A stretch of 16,972 bases of DNA from positions 1 to 16,972 of the forward strand of contig CALWMQ010000009.1 of assembly GCA_944382025.1 (NCBI GenBank), read 5' to 3'. The translations under genes and the position numbers were made by a program. Source of the stretch: an uncultured Clostridia bacterium (GTDB taxonomy: Bacteria > Bacillota > Clostridia > Oscillospirales > Acutalibacteraceae). The stretch's first letter is position 1, and every line of letters begins with the position of its first letter. Below are positions 1 to 6,808 of this stretch, piece after piece. The notes under the pieces were generated by a model. The model saw only the letters and a program-made list of their open reading frames with translations. It had not been told where the DNA came from and ran no database searches.

Positions 1-145
1 AACTGCAAAGCGGTTTTACTTTACAGAAGTTCGCCTAAATAAAAGATAGATTTGCTTAAATAAAGTAGAGAAATATGTCCTGTGGAACGGAAATGAATGA
101 TGTGATAACTGGAAGCTATGCTTGAAGATGGAGGTAGGTTTACAC

Positions 146-179
146 GCAAAAAGGCCGGGCGCTATTTTTGCGCCCGGCC
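146..179 (-). terminator. Intrinsic terminator of the scfA-scfB unit
   Basis: A perfect 10-bp GC stem has arms at 153-162 and 170-179 with a 7-nt loop. Read on the minus strand it is followed at once by five U and then GCGUG. It lies 66 nt past the scfB stop codon, in the correct orientation to end that transcript. The stem, loop and U-run are seen directly; termination is inferred from this textbook form. I see no gene in the 1-145 stretch to its left. Confidence 0.92.
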
Positions 180-245
180 GCAGGGCTGATAACGAGTATT
201 CCTTAGGAACGGCCTGCAAAGCTTGGACAAGAACAACCATGGGTC

Positions 246-1607
246 TTATTCTTCCGCTAACCCGGCTTTAATCATGATAGCGCATTCCAGCCGCTTCTTT
301 TCCAGTTCGCAGGAGAGGGTATGGGATTTCAGGATATCCCCTTCATATTGCTGATTGTTGGCGTTGCAGCCGCCGGAGCAGTAAAACTTGGCCCAGCAAT
401 CCCGGCATTTCTCCTTGCTGTAGACCGTGGAACGGGCGAACCGCGCCTTAGCGTCCAAATCATATTCTCCGGTGAGTACATCGCCCATCTGCCATTCAGG
501 TTTGCCAACAAACTGATGGCATGGGAAAACCCTTCCATCCGGATCCACCGCGGCGTATTCATTACCGCACCCGCAGCCTCTCAGACGTTTAATGGCGCAG
601 GGACCCTGATCCAGATCCAGCATAAAATGAAAAAAGTTAAAGGACTTACCCTGCTTTTTCATATCCAGGATTACTTTAGCTAATTTATCATATTCCTCAA
701 ATACCCGAGGAAGGTCTTCTTCCTGAATAGAGAAGGGCAGGCTGGGATCGCTCACAACCGGCTCAATGGATACCTGGTCAAAGCCCAATTCCGCCATATG
801 CAGGACATCTTTGGTAAAATCCAGGTTATTTTTAGTAAAGGTCCCGCGGACATAATAATCCTTATCGCCTCTTTGTTCCACAAAACGCTGGTATTTCGGT
901 ACGATAGTGTCGTAACTTCCTTTACCACCTACATTAGGACGCATAGCGTCATTGATTTCTTTGCGGCCATCCAGGGAAAGGACCACATTATTCATTTCCC
1001 TGTTGAGGAAATCGGCAATTTTGTCATTCAGTAAAATACCATTAGTGGTCATCGTAAAGCGAAAAACCTTGCCATGCTCTTTCTCCAGGCTTCGGGCATA
1101 CGCTACTGTTTTTTTGACCACATCGAAATTCATCAGTGGTTCACCACCGAAGAAATCCAGTTCCAGGTTCCGCCGTCCAACGGATTTGGATACCAAAAAA
1201 TCAATAGCCGCCTTGGCTACATCAAAGGGCATCTCCTTGGGTTTACCCCCATACACCCCTTGGCCCGCGAAGCAGTATTTGCACCGCAGATTGCAGTCGT
1301 GGGAAACGTGGAGACACATGGCCTTCAAAGGGGAGGAGACCATACGGTCCGCAAACTGTTCATAGTCATCCGGGCTGAACAACTGGCCCGCATCGCGGAG
1401 CTGGAGCAGTTCTGTATATGTATCCAGAATGTCCTGTAAAGTATTTTCACCTTTCAGACTATTGATAACTGTATCGGGGCATTGATCGGGCATTACCTCA
1501 TCCAAGAGCCCCACCATATCATAGGCCAGCTTGTCCACAACATGGACCGCGCCGCTATGGACATCCAATACAATGTAATAGCCGTTGTTTTCAAAGCGAT
1601 GTATCAT
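246..1607 (-). CDS. scfB: SCIFF peptide radical SAM maturase (thioether-forming)
   Basis: This 453-residue radical SAM/SPASM enzyme installs a Cys-to-Thr thioether crosslink in the SCIFF precursor; homologues Tte1186 and CteB are characterised. Residues 1-90 form the PqqD-like peptide-binding region. The SAM [4Fe-4S] cluster ligands are C105, C109 and C112 (CNLRCKYC), followed by FFGGEP at 152-157. The C-terminal SPASM region supplies cysteines for two auxiliary clusters, including C337, C345, C347, C363, C401, C404, C410, C414 and C433. The ATG at 1607 has a GGGAG ribosome binding site 8 nt upstream. The gene follows scfA by 80 nt, with a hairpin between them, and a strong terminator follows it. 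Identity rests on motifs, length and the adjacent scfA. I see no dedicated exporter or protease gene next to it. Confidence 0.96.
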   Translation of the reverse strand: MIHRFENNGYYIVLDVHSGAVHVVDKLAYDMVGLLDEVMPDQCPDTVINSLKGENTLQDILDTYTELLQLRDAGQLFSPDDYEQFADRMVSSPLKAMCLHVSHDCNLRCKYCFAGQGVYGGKPKEMPFDVAKAAIDFLVSKSVGRRNLELDFFGGEPLMNFDVVKKTVAYARSLEKEHGKVFRFTMTTNGILLNDKIADFLNREMNNVVLSLDGRKEINDAMRPNVGGKGSYDTIVPKYQRFVEQRGDKDYYVRGTFTKNNLDFTKDVLHMAELGFDQVSIEPVVSDPSLPFSIQEEDLPRVFEEYDKLAKVILDMKKQGKSFNFFHFMLDLDQGPCAIKRLRGCGCGNEYAAVDPDGRVFPCHQFVGKPEWQMGDVLTGEYDLDAKARFARSTVYSKEKCRDCWAKFYCSGGCNANNQQYEGDILKSHTLSCELEKKRLECAIMIKAGLAEE

Positions 1608-1644
1608 TTTTCATTCTCCCAATCCATCCGTAGTAAAAGACAGC

Positions 1645-1674
1645 AAAGCAGGGCGGAAGTTTCCGCCCTGCTTT
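1645..1674 (-). terminator. Hairpin/attenuator between scfA and scfB
   Basis: A near-perfect inverted repeat pairs 1645-1658 with 1661-1674 (AAAGCAGGGCGGAA and its complement). The formal loop is 2 nt, so the real loop is probably 4-6 nt. On the minus strand the stem is preceded by A residues and followed by an interrupted U-tract (UUUGCUGUCUUUUA). It sits between the scfA stop and the scfB ribosome binding site. The likely role is partial termination or 3'-end protection, giving more precursor peptide than maturase. The structure is seen directly; the role is inferred. Confidence 0.75.
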
Positions 1675-1687
1675 TTGAGGACACCAT

Positions 1688-1825
1688 TTACTTCTCGCAC
1701 TTCTGGTTAGCGACGGTGCAAGAGGTCTTGCAGGCAGACTGGCAGGAAGCCTGGCATTCGCCGCAGCCGCCTTTGGCAGCAGTCTCTTTCAGATTTTGCT
1801 TGTTGATGGTTTTAATGTGTTTCAT
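1688..1825 (-). CDS. scfA: SCIFF ribosomal peptide precursor (six cysteines in forty-five residues)
   Basis: This 45-residue peptide begins MKHIKTINKQNLKET and ends in a Cys-rich core with exactly six cysteines: C21, C24, C28, C32, C36 and C43. That matches the family definition, 'six cysteines in forty-five'. In the characterised homologue the maturase links Cys32 to Thr37; both residues are present here at those positions. The start has a strong GGAGGG ribosome binding site 8 nt upstream, and only 23 nt separate it from the TIGR04086 gene, so the two are probably co-transcribed. The maturase scfB lies downstream after a hairpin. The final biological role of the SCIFF product is not established. 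Identification is very secure from sequence and context. Confidence 0.97.
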   Translation of the reverse strand: MKHIKTINKQNLKETAAKGGCGECQASCQSACKTSCTVANQKCEK

Positions 1826-1848
1826 AAGAAAATCCCTCCAAGATAAAT

Positions 1849-2262
1849 TTAACGTCGTTTAACATTTACACCTACGATGCCGCCGACAGCACCGCATCCA
1901 ACTAAAACGGCCAGTTTGACGAACAAAAGGGTTCCGCGGACATCCCGCAAGATGGCGAAGCCGGCAATCATCACCAGCAAAAACAGGAGCAAACCACAGC
2001 CGGCGCCATAGAGGAGCCCTTTTTCTTTAGAAATCCTCGCCGCGGCCGCGCCGCCAAGAAAGGCACCGAACGCCGCGGCCACTATGGCCATGGGCGTTAC
2101 CGCTGCTTTTGGAATATCCTTGGCCGCCATAATTGCAGCCATGGCCATGAGCGCCAGCACACAGCATACAGCGCCAACCGTCACACCGATAATCAGCGGA
2201 CGCAGAATTTTCTTGACCATTGCCGAATCCTCTTTATGTGTTTTCATTCCACGCGTATCCAT
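1849..2262 (-). CDS. TIGR04086-type four-helix membrane protein
   Basis: This small hydrophobic protein has a 137-residue reading from the chosen start. Four membrane segments are visible, roughly IIGVTVGAVCCVLALMAMAA, MAIVAAAFGAFLGGAAAA, GAGCGLLLFLLVMIAGFAI and FVKLAVLVGCGAVGGIVGV, ending in a basic KRR tail. Size, topology and position between yajC and the SCIFF genes fit the uncharacterised TIGR04086 family; this is recognised by eye, not by search. The ATG at 2262 was chosen because GGAGGGG lies 7-8 nt upstream. An ATG at 2220 (MVKK, preceded by AGAGGA) is a credible shorter start. An upstream ATG at 2304 has no ribosome binding site. Its function is unknown; the setting suggests membrane insertion or peptide export. 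Confidence 0.8.
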   Translation of the reverse strand: MDTRGMKTHKEDSAMVKKILRPLIIGVTVGAVCCVLALMAMAAIMAAKDIPKAAVTPMAIVAAAFGAFLGGAAAARISKEKGLLYGAGCGLLLFLLVMIAGFAILRDVRGTLLFVKLAVLVGCGAVGGIVGVNVKRR

Positions 2263-2370
2263 TCCGCACCCCTCCGTAACAGCTTTCCTAATCGTCTCAA
2301 TCATAGCTTATTCTGCTGAAGGGGGATTTAGTACAAGTGGCTGAAAAACTTCCGATTGTAAATGGGACGC

Positions 2371-2814
2371 TTATTTTTTACCTTTCGCGTCTTTTTTTGA
2401 AGATTTGGCATCGGTTTTGGTGTTTTCTTTCACATCATCCAAATCGTCATCATCAAAGTCGTCGTCATCGTCATCCTCATTGGGGTCATGAATGGTTTCG
2501 CAACTCTGTAAAGCCCATTTTTTGATGGTCATTTTGCTCCGGTCGGCACCGGTTTCAATCACCAGGGAATCCTCTTTGATATTGATGACACGTCCGCAGA
2601 TACCGCCGATGGTGGTAATTTCATCCCCAACCCGAATACTGTTGCGCATTTTCTGTTCTTCTTTTTGTTTTTTGCGCTGGGGGCGGATCATAACAAAATA
2701 CATCAGTACCACGATAAGGACAATGGGGCCCCACATAACCAGGTTTTGAACAAGCGGGTCGACTTCAGCCGGAGCGGAAGTCTCCGCCAGGATCGGCGTC
2801 AAATGGTTAAACAA
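2371..2814 (-). CDS. yajC: Sec translocon accessory subunit YajC
   Basis: YajC is a small membrane partner of SecDF in the Sec translocase. The protein has a short N-terminal tail and one membrane helix at about residues 24-43. A basic stretch follows (RPQRKKQKEEQK), then the typical YajC core with VGDEITTIGGICGRV. The TTG at 2814 is preferred: AGGAGG lies 8 nt upstream, whereas the in-frame GTG at 2823 overlaps the ribosome binding site itself. This gives 147 residues, longer than the usual 90-120 because of the tail. Residues 113-127 hold 12 Asp and one Glu, followed by a Lys-rich end. It has its own promoter at 2843-2871. secD and secF, which often follow yajC, are not in the window. Confidence 0.93.
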   Translation of the reverse strand: MFNHLTPILAETSAPAEVDPLVQNLVMWGPIVLIVVLMYFVMIRPQRKKQKEEQKMRNSIRVGDEITTIGGICGRVINIKEDSLVIETGADRSKMTIKKWALQSCETIHDPNEDDDDDDFDDDDLDDVKENTKTDAKSSKKDAKGKK

Positions 2815-2842
2815 ATACAGCACCTCCTAAAAAATCTTTAAT

Positions 2843-2871
2843 ATTATACCGGCTTTTTTATCCAATAGCAA
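2843..2871 (-). promoter_or_regulatory. Sigma-A-type promoter for yajC and downstream genes
   Basis: On the minus strand, TTGCTA (2866-2871) is followed after exactly 17 bp by TATAAT (2843-2848). It lies in the AT-rich gap between tgt and yajC, about 30 bp before the yajC start. Hexamers and spacing are seen directly; activity is inferred. It could also serve the TIGR04086 gene, scfA and scfB, since I see no comparably good promoter closer to those. Confidence 0.8.
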
Positions 2872-2963
2872 GTCCTATTACACGGAATCGTAAAAAATTT
2901 ACAAATTCACCGGGGATTTCGGCGGCGGTATGCTTCACCGTGGTAGAAAACGGAACAGGCGGT

Positions 2964-4091
2964 TTAAATCCGGCGATCCAAAATCCCTCTATACTGGTCA
3001 TAGAAGGCGCCGAAAGTTCCCTGGTCCAAGGCTTCCCGGATACGTTCCATTAAGGTATTGTAAAAATAGAGATTGTGCATCACGCACAGCCTCATGGCCA
3101 GCATTTCACCTGCTTTAAACAGATGGCGTATATAGGCTCGGGAATGCCTGCGGCAGGTTGGGCAGTCGCATTCCTCGTCCAAGGGGGCCAGGTCTTTCTC
3201 GTACTTCTGATTCAACAGGTTTCGATGGCCGCTCCAAGTAAAGACATGGGCATGCCGCGCGTTGCGGGCCGGCATAACGCAATCAAACAAATCCACGCCG
3301 CGGTATACCCCTTCCAGGATATTCACCGGCGTCCCTACTCCCATTAAGTAGCGGGGTTTGTCCGTGGGCATATAGGGTTCCACCGCTTCGATAACCCTGT
3401 ACATCTCCGGAGCGGTTTCTCCTACAGCCAAGCCGCCGATAGCGTAGCCATCCAGGTTCAGCGCCGCGATTTGCCGCATGTGTTCCACCCGCAGCTGGTC
3501 GAAAGTGCAGCCCTGATTGATGCCAAACAGCATCTGCCGGGGATTCAGGGTATCCGGCAGGGAATTCAACCGTTCCATCTCTGCCTTGCAGCGCTCCAGC
3601 CAGCGGGTAGTCCGTTCACAGGAGGCCTTGGAATAGGCGTAAGGGGCTGGGTTTTCCACACATTCGTCAAAGGCCATGGCAATGGTGGAACCCAGATGGG
3701 ATTGGATCCGCATACTTTCTTCCGGGCCGATGAACAGCTTACGTCCGTCTATATGGGAGGCAAAGGTAACCCCTTCTTCCCGGATCCGGCGGAGCTTGGC
3801 CAGTGAAAACACCTGGAACCCACCGCTATCGGTCAGGATAGGGCCGTCCCATCCGGTAAAGGCATGAAGTCCTCCTAACTCTTTCACCAGCTGATCCCCG
3901 GGACGGACATGAAGATGGTAGGTATTGCACAGCTGTACCTGGCATTTGAGGCTTTTGAGATCGTAGGCGGAAACCGCTCCTTTGATGGCCCCGCAGGTAG
4001 CCACATTCATAAAGGCGGGAGTTTGTATTGTCCCATGGGGAGTTTCCAATATTCCGCGGCGGGCCGATTCCTCGGTTTTCAGCAGTCTCAT
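2964..4091 (-). CDS. tgt: tRNA-guanine transglycosylase
   Basis: Tgt swaps the anticodon wobble guanine of Asp, Asn, His and Tyr tRNAs for a 7-deazaguanine base, an early step of queuosine formation. The 375-residue length is normal. The base-binding and catalytic Asp lies in TDSGGFQ (D88) and the nucleophilic Asp in DCVMP (D270). Zinc ligands are C308, C310, C313 and H339. The substrate-pocket motifs DEC (C144) and GGLAVGE (V223) are of the usual bacterial preQ1 type, not the glycine-substituted eukaryotic queuine type; this is an inference from known structures. The ATG at 4091 has an AGGAGG ribosome binding site, and a strong promoter with an operator-like palindrome lies upstream. No queuosine synthesis or transport gene is nearby. 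Confidence 0.97.
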   Translation of the reverse strand: MRLLKTEESARRGILETPHGTIQTPAFMNVATCGAIKGAVSAYDLKSLKCQVQLCNTYHLHVRPGDQLVKELGGLHAFTGWDGPILTDSGGFQVFSLAKLRRIREEGVTFASHIDGRKLFIGPEESMRIQSHLGSTIAMAFDECVENPAPYAYSKASCERTTRWLERCKAEMERLNSLPDTLNPRQMLFGINQGCTFDQLRVEHMRQIAALNLDGYAIGGLAVGETAPEMYRVIEAVEPYMPTDKPRYLMGVGTPVNILEGVYRGVDLFDCVMPARNARHAHVFTWSGHRNLLNQKYEKDLAPLDEECDCPTCRRHSRAYIRHLFKAGEMLAMRLCVMHNLYFYNTLMERIREALDQGTFGAFYDQYRGILDRRI

Positions 4092-4124
4092 ATAAGAAGC
4101 ATCCTCCTGTTCCGGCTGGATTCC

Positions 4125-4150
4125 TGATTAGGCGGCATGACGCCTAATCA
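4125..4150. promoter_or_regulatory. Operator-like palindrome at the tgt start site
   Basis: Ten-base arms TGATTAGGCG (4125-4134) and CGCCTAATCA (4141-4150) flank GCATGA, whose inner CATG is itself palindromic, so only one base pair of 26 breaks the symmetry. The right arm abuts and touches the -10 box of the tgt promoter. The expected transcription start (about 4142-4144) falls inside that arm, so most of the arm would not be transcribed. This favours a protein-binding DNA site over an RNA hairpin. The regulator is not identifiable here. Confidence 0.65.
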
Positions 4151-4178
4151 TTATAATTCAGCGTGATATGGAAGTCAA
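4150..4178 (-). promoter_or_regulatory. Sigma-A promoter for tgt
   Basis: On the minus strand, TTGACT (4173-4178) and a perfect TATAAT (4150-4155) are separated by exactly 17 bp. This is about 60 bp upstream of the tgt start codon. It is one of the best promoter matches in the window. Its sequence faces away from the plus-strand gene at 4321. Confidence 0.87.
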
Positions 4179-4320
4179 TCGGGCAGAAATCCCGGCAGCC
4201 TACATAAACCAACTTTTTCCTGTCCATACTATATCTGCCTGGGCGGGCGGCGGGCATTACAGCCTGACAAACCGGTCCGCCGAGAGGGAAGTCCACTGGG
4301 AAAGGAAGGAAATATCACCC

Positions 4321-6663
4321 ATGAAAGCCGTATTGTTGGCCGGGGGGACGGAAACCAACCTGCGTCCTCTGACCTGTGATATACCCAAACCCATGATCCG
4401 CCTATGCGGGCGTCCTGTGATCCAATACATGGTGGAATTGCTGGAACGGCATGGCTGTCGGGAGATGGCGGTATCGGTTTATTACTTGCCGGAAAAGGTC
4501 AGGGAATGGACGAGAATGTGTCCGCGTTCCATACCGCTGGAGATTTGTGAGGCTGAAAAGCCTATGGGTACGGCAGGCAGCGTCAGGCAGGCAATACGGG
4601 GCTGGTATCCAAGGCTCGGGGAGGAACTGGTGGTGGCTGACAGCCAGGTGTTGACCGATGTGGATATCGGCGCTGCCTTGACATTCCACCGGGAAACCGG
4701 CGCGGCGGTAACGCTGGTTATCTGCCGGGTAAATAACTCCCGGGATTATACTCCTGTGGATACGGACGAGGAGGGAAGGGTGACAGGATTCTCCGAAACC
4801 GCTGTCTGGAACCGGGAGGGTCGGGAAATAGGGGATACCGGTATTTACATTCTGTCCCCGGAAGTGTTTCCATACATTCCTGACAGCACGGCCAGTGATT
4901 TTCTGCGGGATGTATTTCCACAGCTTCTAAAGGACGGCCTGCCGATTTTCGCGTATGAGGATACCGGATACTGGAATGGTCTGCGGAGTTTCCCGGAGAT
5001 TCTGTCAGCCCAGCGGGATCTTCTTGAGGGTCGTGTCCGGACAGCGTTGTCCCCGGATAACGGGATCGTTATGGCCGGTGGCCGCCCGGCAGGAAATTAT
5101 GCCATACACCCGCCTGTGTATATTGGGAGGGATGTGAAGATCGGGACTGGCGCCCAGATCGGCCCGTTTGCGGTAATTGACGACGGGTGTCATATAGGGC
5201 ATAACGCTAAAATCCGGGGATCGGTGCTGATGCCCAGTGCTTATATGGGGGATCGAGCGGCAATGACAGGCACCCTGCTCTGCCATGGGGCATCGGTGGG
5301 AAGAGGAGCGTCCCTATTTGAGGGCGTGGTTATCGGGGAAGGAGGCGCAGTAGGGGAATACGCCTCGGTAAACCCGGATGTGCGGGTATGGCCGGGGAAG
5401 CAGATAGAAGCCAACGCCTGTCAGCGGGAAAACCTGCGGTATGGCCGGGTGCAGCCGGCCTTGTTTGATGAGACGGGCATCGTGGGGGAAACCGGGGCGG
5501 AACTGACACCGGAACTATGCGCGCGGCTGGGGGCGGCTATCGGAAGCTTGGAACGGGGCGCGAAGGTGGCGGTAGGATGCAGCCGGGACAAGGCAGCTGA
5601 AGCACTGAAGCTGGCGCTGATATCCGGGATTCTTTCCTCCGGTGGCCGGGTATGGGATTTTGGGCCGGGCATAGAACCCCAGTTTGACTATTTTGTGAAT
5701 TTCAGTATGATCCATACCGGGGTATACATTGCAGGCGGCCCACGGGGATGTGTACGTCTTACGGCTAACGGAGGGCTTCCGGCCCTGCGTGTCACCGAAC
5801 GGGAAGTGGAACGCCGGCTGGCGGATGGGGATTTTATCCGGACAGGCTGGGACAGTATTCAGGAAGCCGCGGATATGTCCGGCATGCGTCAGCTGTACCG
5901 CCAGGAACTGATCAGCATGGCGCCCGATGGCCTGGGAGGCATGTGCGCTGAAGTCCGGGGATCGGACCGTGAACCGGTAAAACTGCTCCATTCGGTATTA
6001 TCCACCATCGGATGCTCTATGGAAGGCGGTCTCCGCCTGCATCTGGGGACTGGGGGACGGCGGTTATCGGTATTTGACCCAATCGCCGGTTATATCTGGC
6101 CGGAACGGGTACTGGCCATCAACTGTTTGATGGAAGTCAAGCAGGGACATGATCTTGCGCTGCCCTATGATGCCCCAGCCGCTCTGGAGCAGATGGCAAA
6201 AGCCTATGGGGTTAAAATAAAACGGTATTATACCTGTCCTATAGGGCGAAGCGACGGGGAGGCGCGGCGCCTGGCGGCCAGCCAGCCATGGGTACGGGAT
6301 GGACTCATGATGGCTGTGCGGCTGCTGAGCTGGATGAAACGGTATCAGATAACCATATCTGATCTATTGGAAGAGCTTCCGGTATTCGCTGTGAATGAAA
6401 AGGCGATGGCCTGCCCTATAGAGCCTGCTGAGGTACTGCGCAAGCTGTCGGAAGAGCCGGGCAGCCAGTGTCCCGGAGAACTGTGGGAGGGAACCCGGAT
6501 GGTACGGAATCAAGGGGTTGTATCGGTACGCCCTTCCAAATTGGGAAAAAGCCTGATTCTGACCGCTGAGGCGGCAGATACCGAAACCGCCGCGGAACTC
6601 TGCGGGGAGCTGGAACAAAAACTGGGATCGGTTCTGCTTGACATCGGCGAAGAAAAACAGTAA
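4321..6663 (+). CDS. Sugar nucleotidyltransferase / phosphohexomutase-like fusion, probably catalytically degenerate
   Basis: This 780-residue protein resembles the mannose-1-phosphate guanylyltransferase-phosphomannomutase fusions of Firmicutes. Residues 1-235 are a nucleotidyltransferase-like domain, about 258-365 hexapeptide left-handed beta-helix repeats, and about 380-780 a phosphohexomutase-like region. Key motifs are altered by eye alignment. The GGxGTRLRP signature reads GGTETNLRP. The metal-binding Asp of the GD motif is Gln (Q109), and the Asp of the GYWxDIG motif is Gly (G220). The mutase phosphoserine loop TASHNP reads AGGPRG (471-476), and the DGDGDR metal loop reads GTGGRR (576-581). 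It is therefore probably not a normal enzyme. The ATG at 4321 was chosen for its AAGGAAGG ribosome binding site. The open frame extends upstream to 4168 but that part has no family match. A terminator follows at 6741-6764. Confidence 0.82.
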   Translation: MKAVLLAGGTETNLRPLTCDIPKPMIRLCGRPVIQYMVELLERHGCREMAVSVYYLPEKVREWTRMCPRSIPLEICEAEKPMGTAGSVRQAIRGWYPRLGEELVVADSQVLTDVDIGAALTFHRETGAAVTLVICRVNNSRDYTPVDTDEEGRVTGFSETAVWNREGREIGDTGIYILSPEVFPYIPDSTASDFLRDVFPQLLKDGLPIFAYEDTGYWNGLRSFPEILSAQRDLLEGRVRTALSPDNGIVMAGGRPAGNYAIHPPVYIGRDVKIGTGAQIGPFAVIDDGCHIGHNAKIRGSVLMPSAYMGDRAAMTGTLLCHGASVGRGASLFEGVVIGEGGAVGEYASVNPDVRVWPGKQIEANACQRENLRYGRVQPALFDETGIVGETGAELTPELCARLGAAIGSLERGAKVAVGCSRDKAAEALKLALISGILSSGGRVWDFGPGIEPQFDYFVNFSMIHTGVYIAGGPRGCVRLTANGGLPALRVTEREVERRLADGDFIRTGWDSIQEAADMSGMRQLYRQELISMAPDGLGGMCAEVRGSDREPVKLLHSVLSTIGCSMEGGLRLHLGTGGRRLSVFDPIAGYIWPERVLAINCLMEVKQGHDLALPYDAPAALEQMAKAYGVKIKRYYTCPIGRSDGEARRLAASQPWVRDGLMMAVRLLSWMKRYQITISDLLEELPVFAVNEKAMACPIEPAEVLRKLSEEPGSQCPGELWEGTRMVRNQGVVSVRPSKLGKSLILTAEAADTETAAELCGELEQKLGSVLLDIGEEKQ

Positions 6664-6666
6664 TAT
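6638..6666 (+). promoter_or_regulatory. Probable promoter reading into the rnj leader
   Basis: A perfect TTGACA (6638-6643) is followed after 17 bp by TAATAT (6661-6666), four of six matches to TATAAT. It overlaps the last codons and stop of the preceding gene. A start near 6673 would give an rnj leader of about 135 nt that contains the terminator hairpin at 6741-6764. I see no better promoter between that hairpin and rnj. Function is inferred. Confidence 0.5.
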
Positions 6667-6740
6667 GAAAAGGACGTTTATGATCGGATTATTGCATTAG
6701 ACAGCCTATGATTGTGTTCGGAAGATACGCTGCCAATCCG

Positions 6741-6764
6741 GCCCCACCCTGTGGGGCTGTTTTT
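6741..6764 (+). terminator. Intrinsic terminator before rnj
   Basis: GCCCCAC (6741-6747), loop CCT, then GTGGGGC (6751-6757) form a 7-bp GC-rich stem followed by TGTTTTT. It is 77 nt past the stop of the 780-residue gene and 45 nt before rnj. It certainly suits termination of the upstream gene. If the promoter at 6638-6666 is active, it would also act as a leader attenuator for rnj. Confidence 0.82.
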
Positions 6765-6808
6765 CCCGTGCGATATTTCCTGTTGAAATTTGAAATGGAG
6801 GATTTTTT

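Noticed and set aside
16..240. Minus-strand open frame of 74 codons at the left edge
   Set aside because: It runs straight through the scfB terminator hairpin and has no family-like features, so it is a chance frame.
4168..4320. Upstream extension of the 780-residue gene
   Set aside because: The 51 extra codons match no part of the family, overlap the tgt promoter, and lack a ribosome binding site. The ATG at 4321 has a good one and begins exactly at the conserved MKAVLLAGG.
5515..5991. Minus-strand open frame of 158 codons inside the nucleotidyltransferase gene
   Set aside because: It is antisense to an intact gene with clear domain structure, with no ribosome binding site or motif support.
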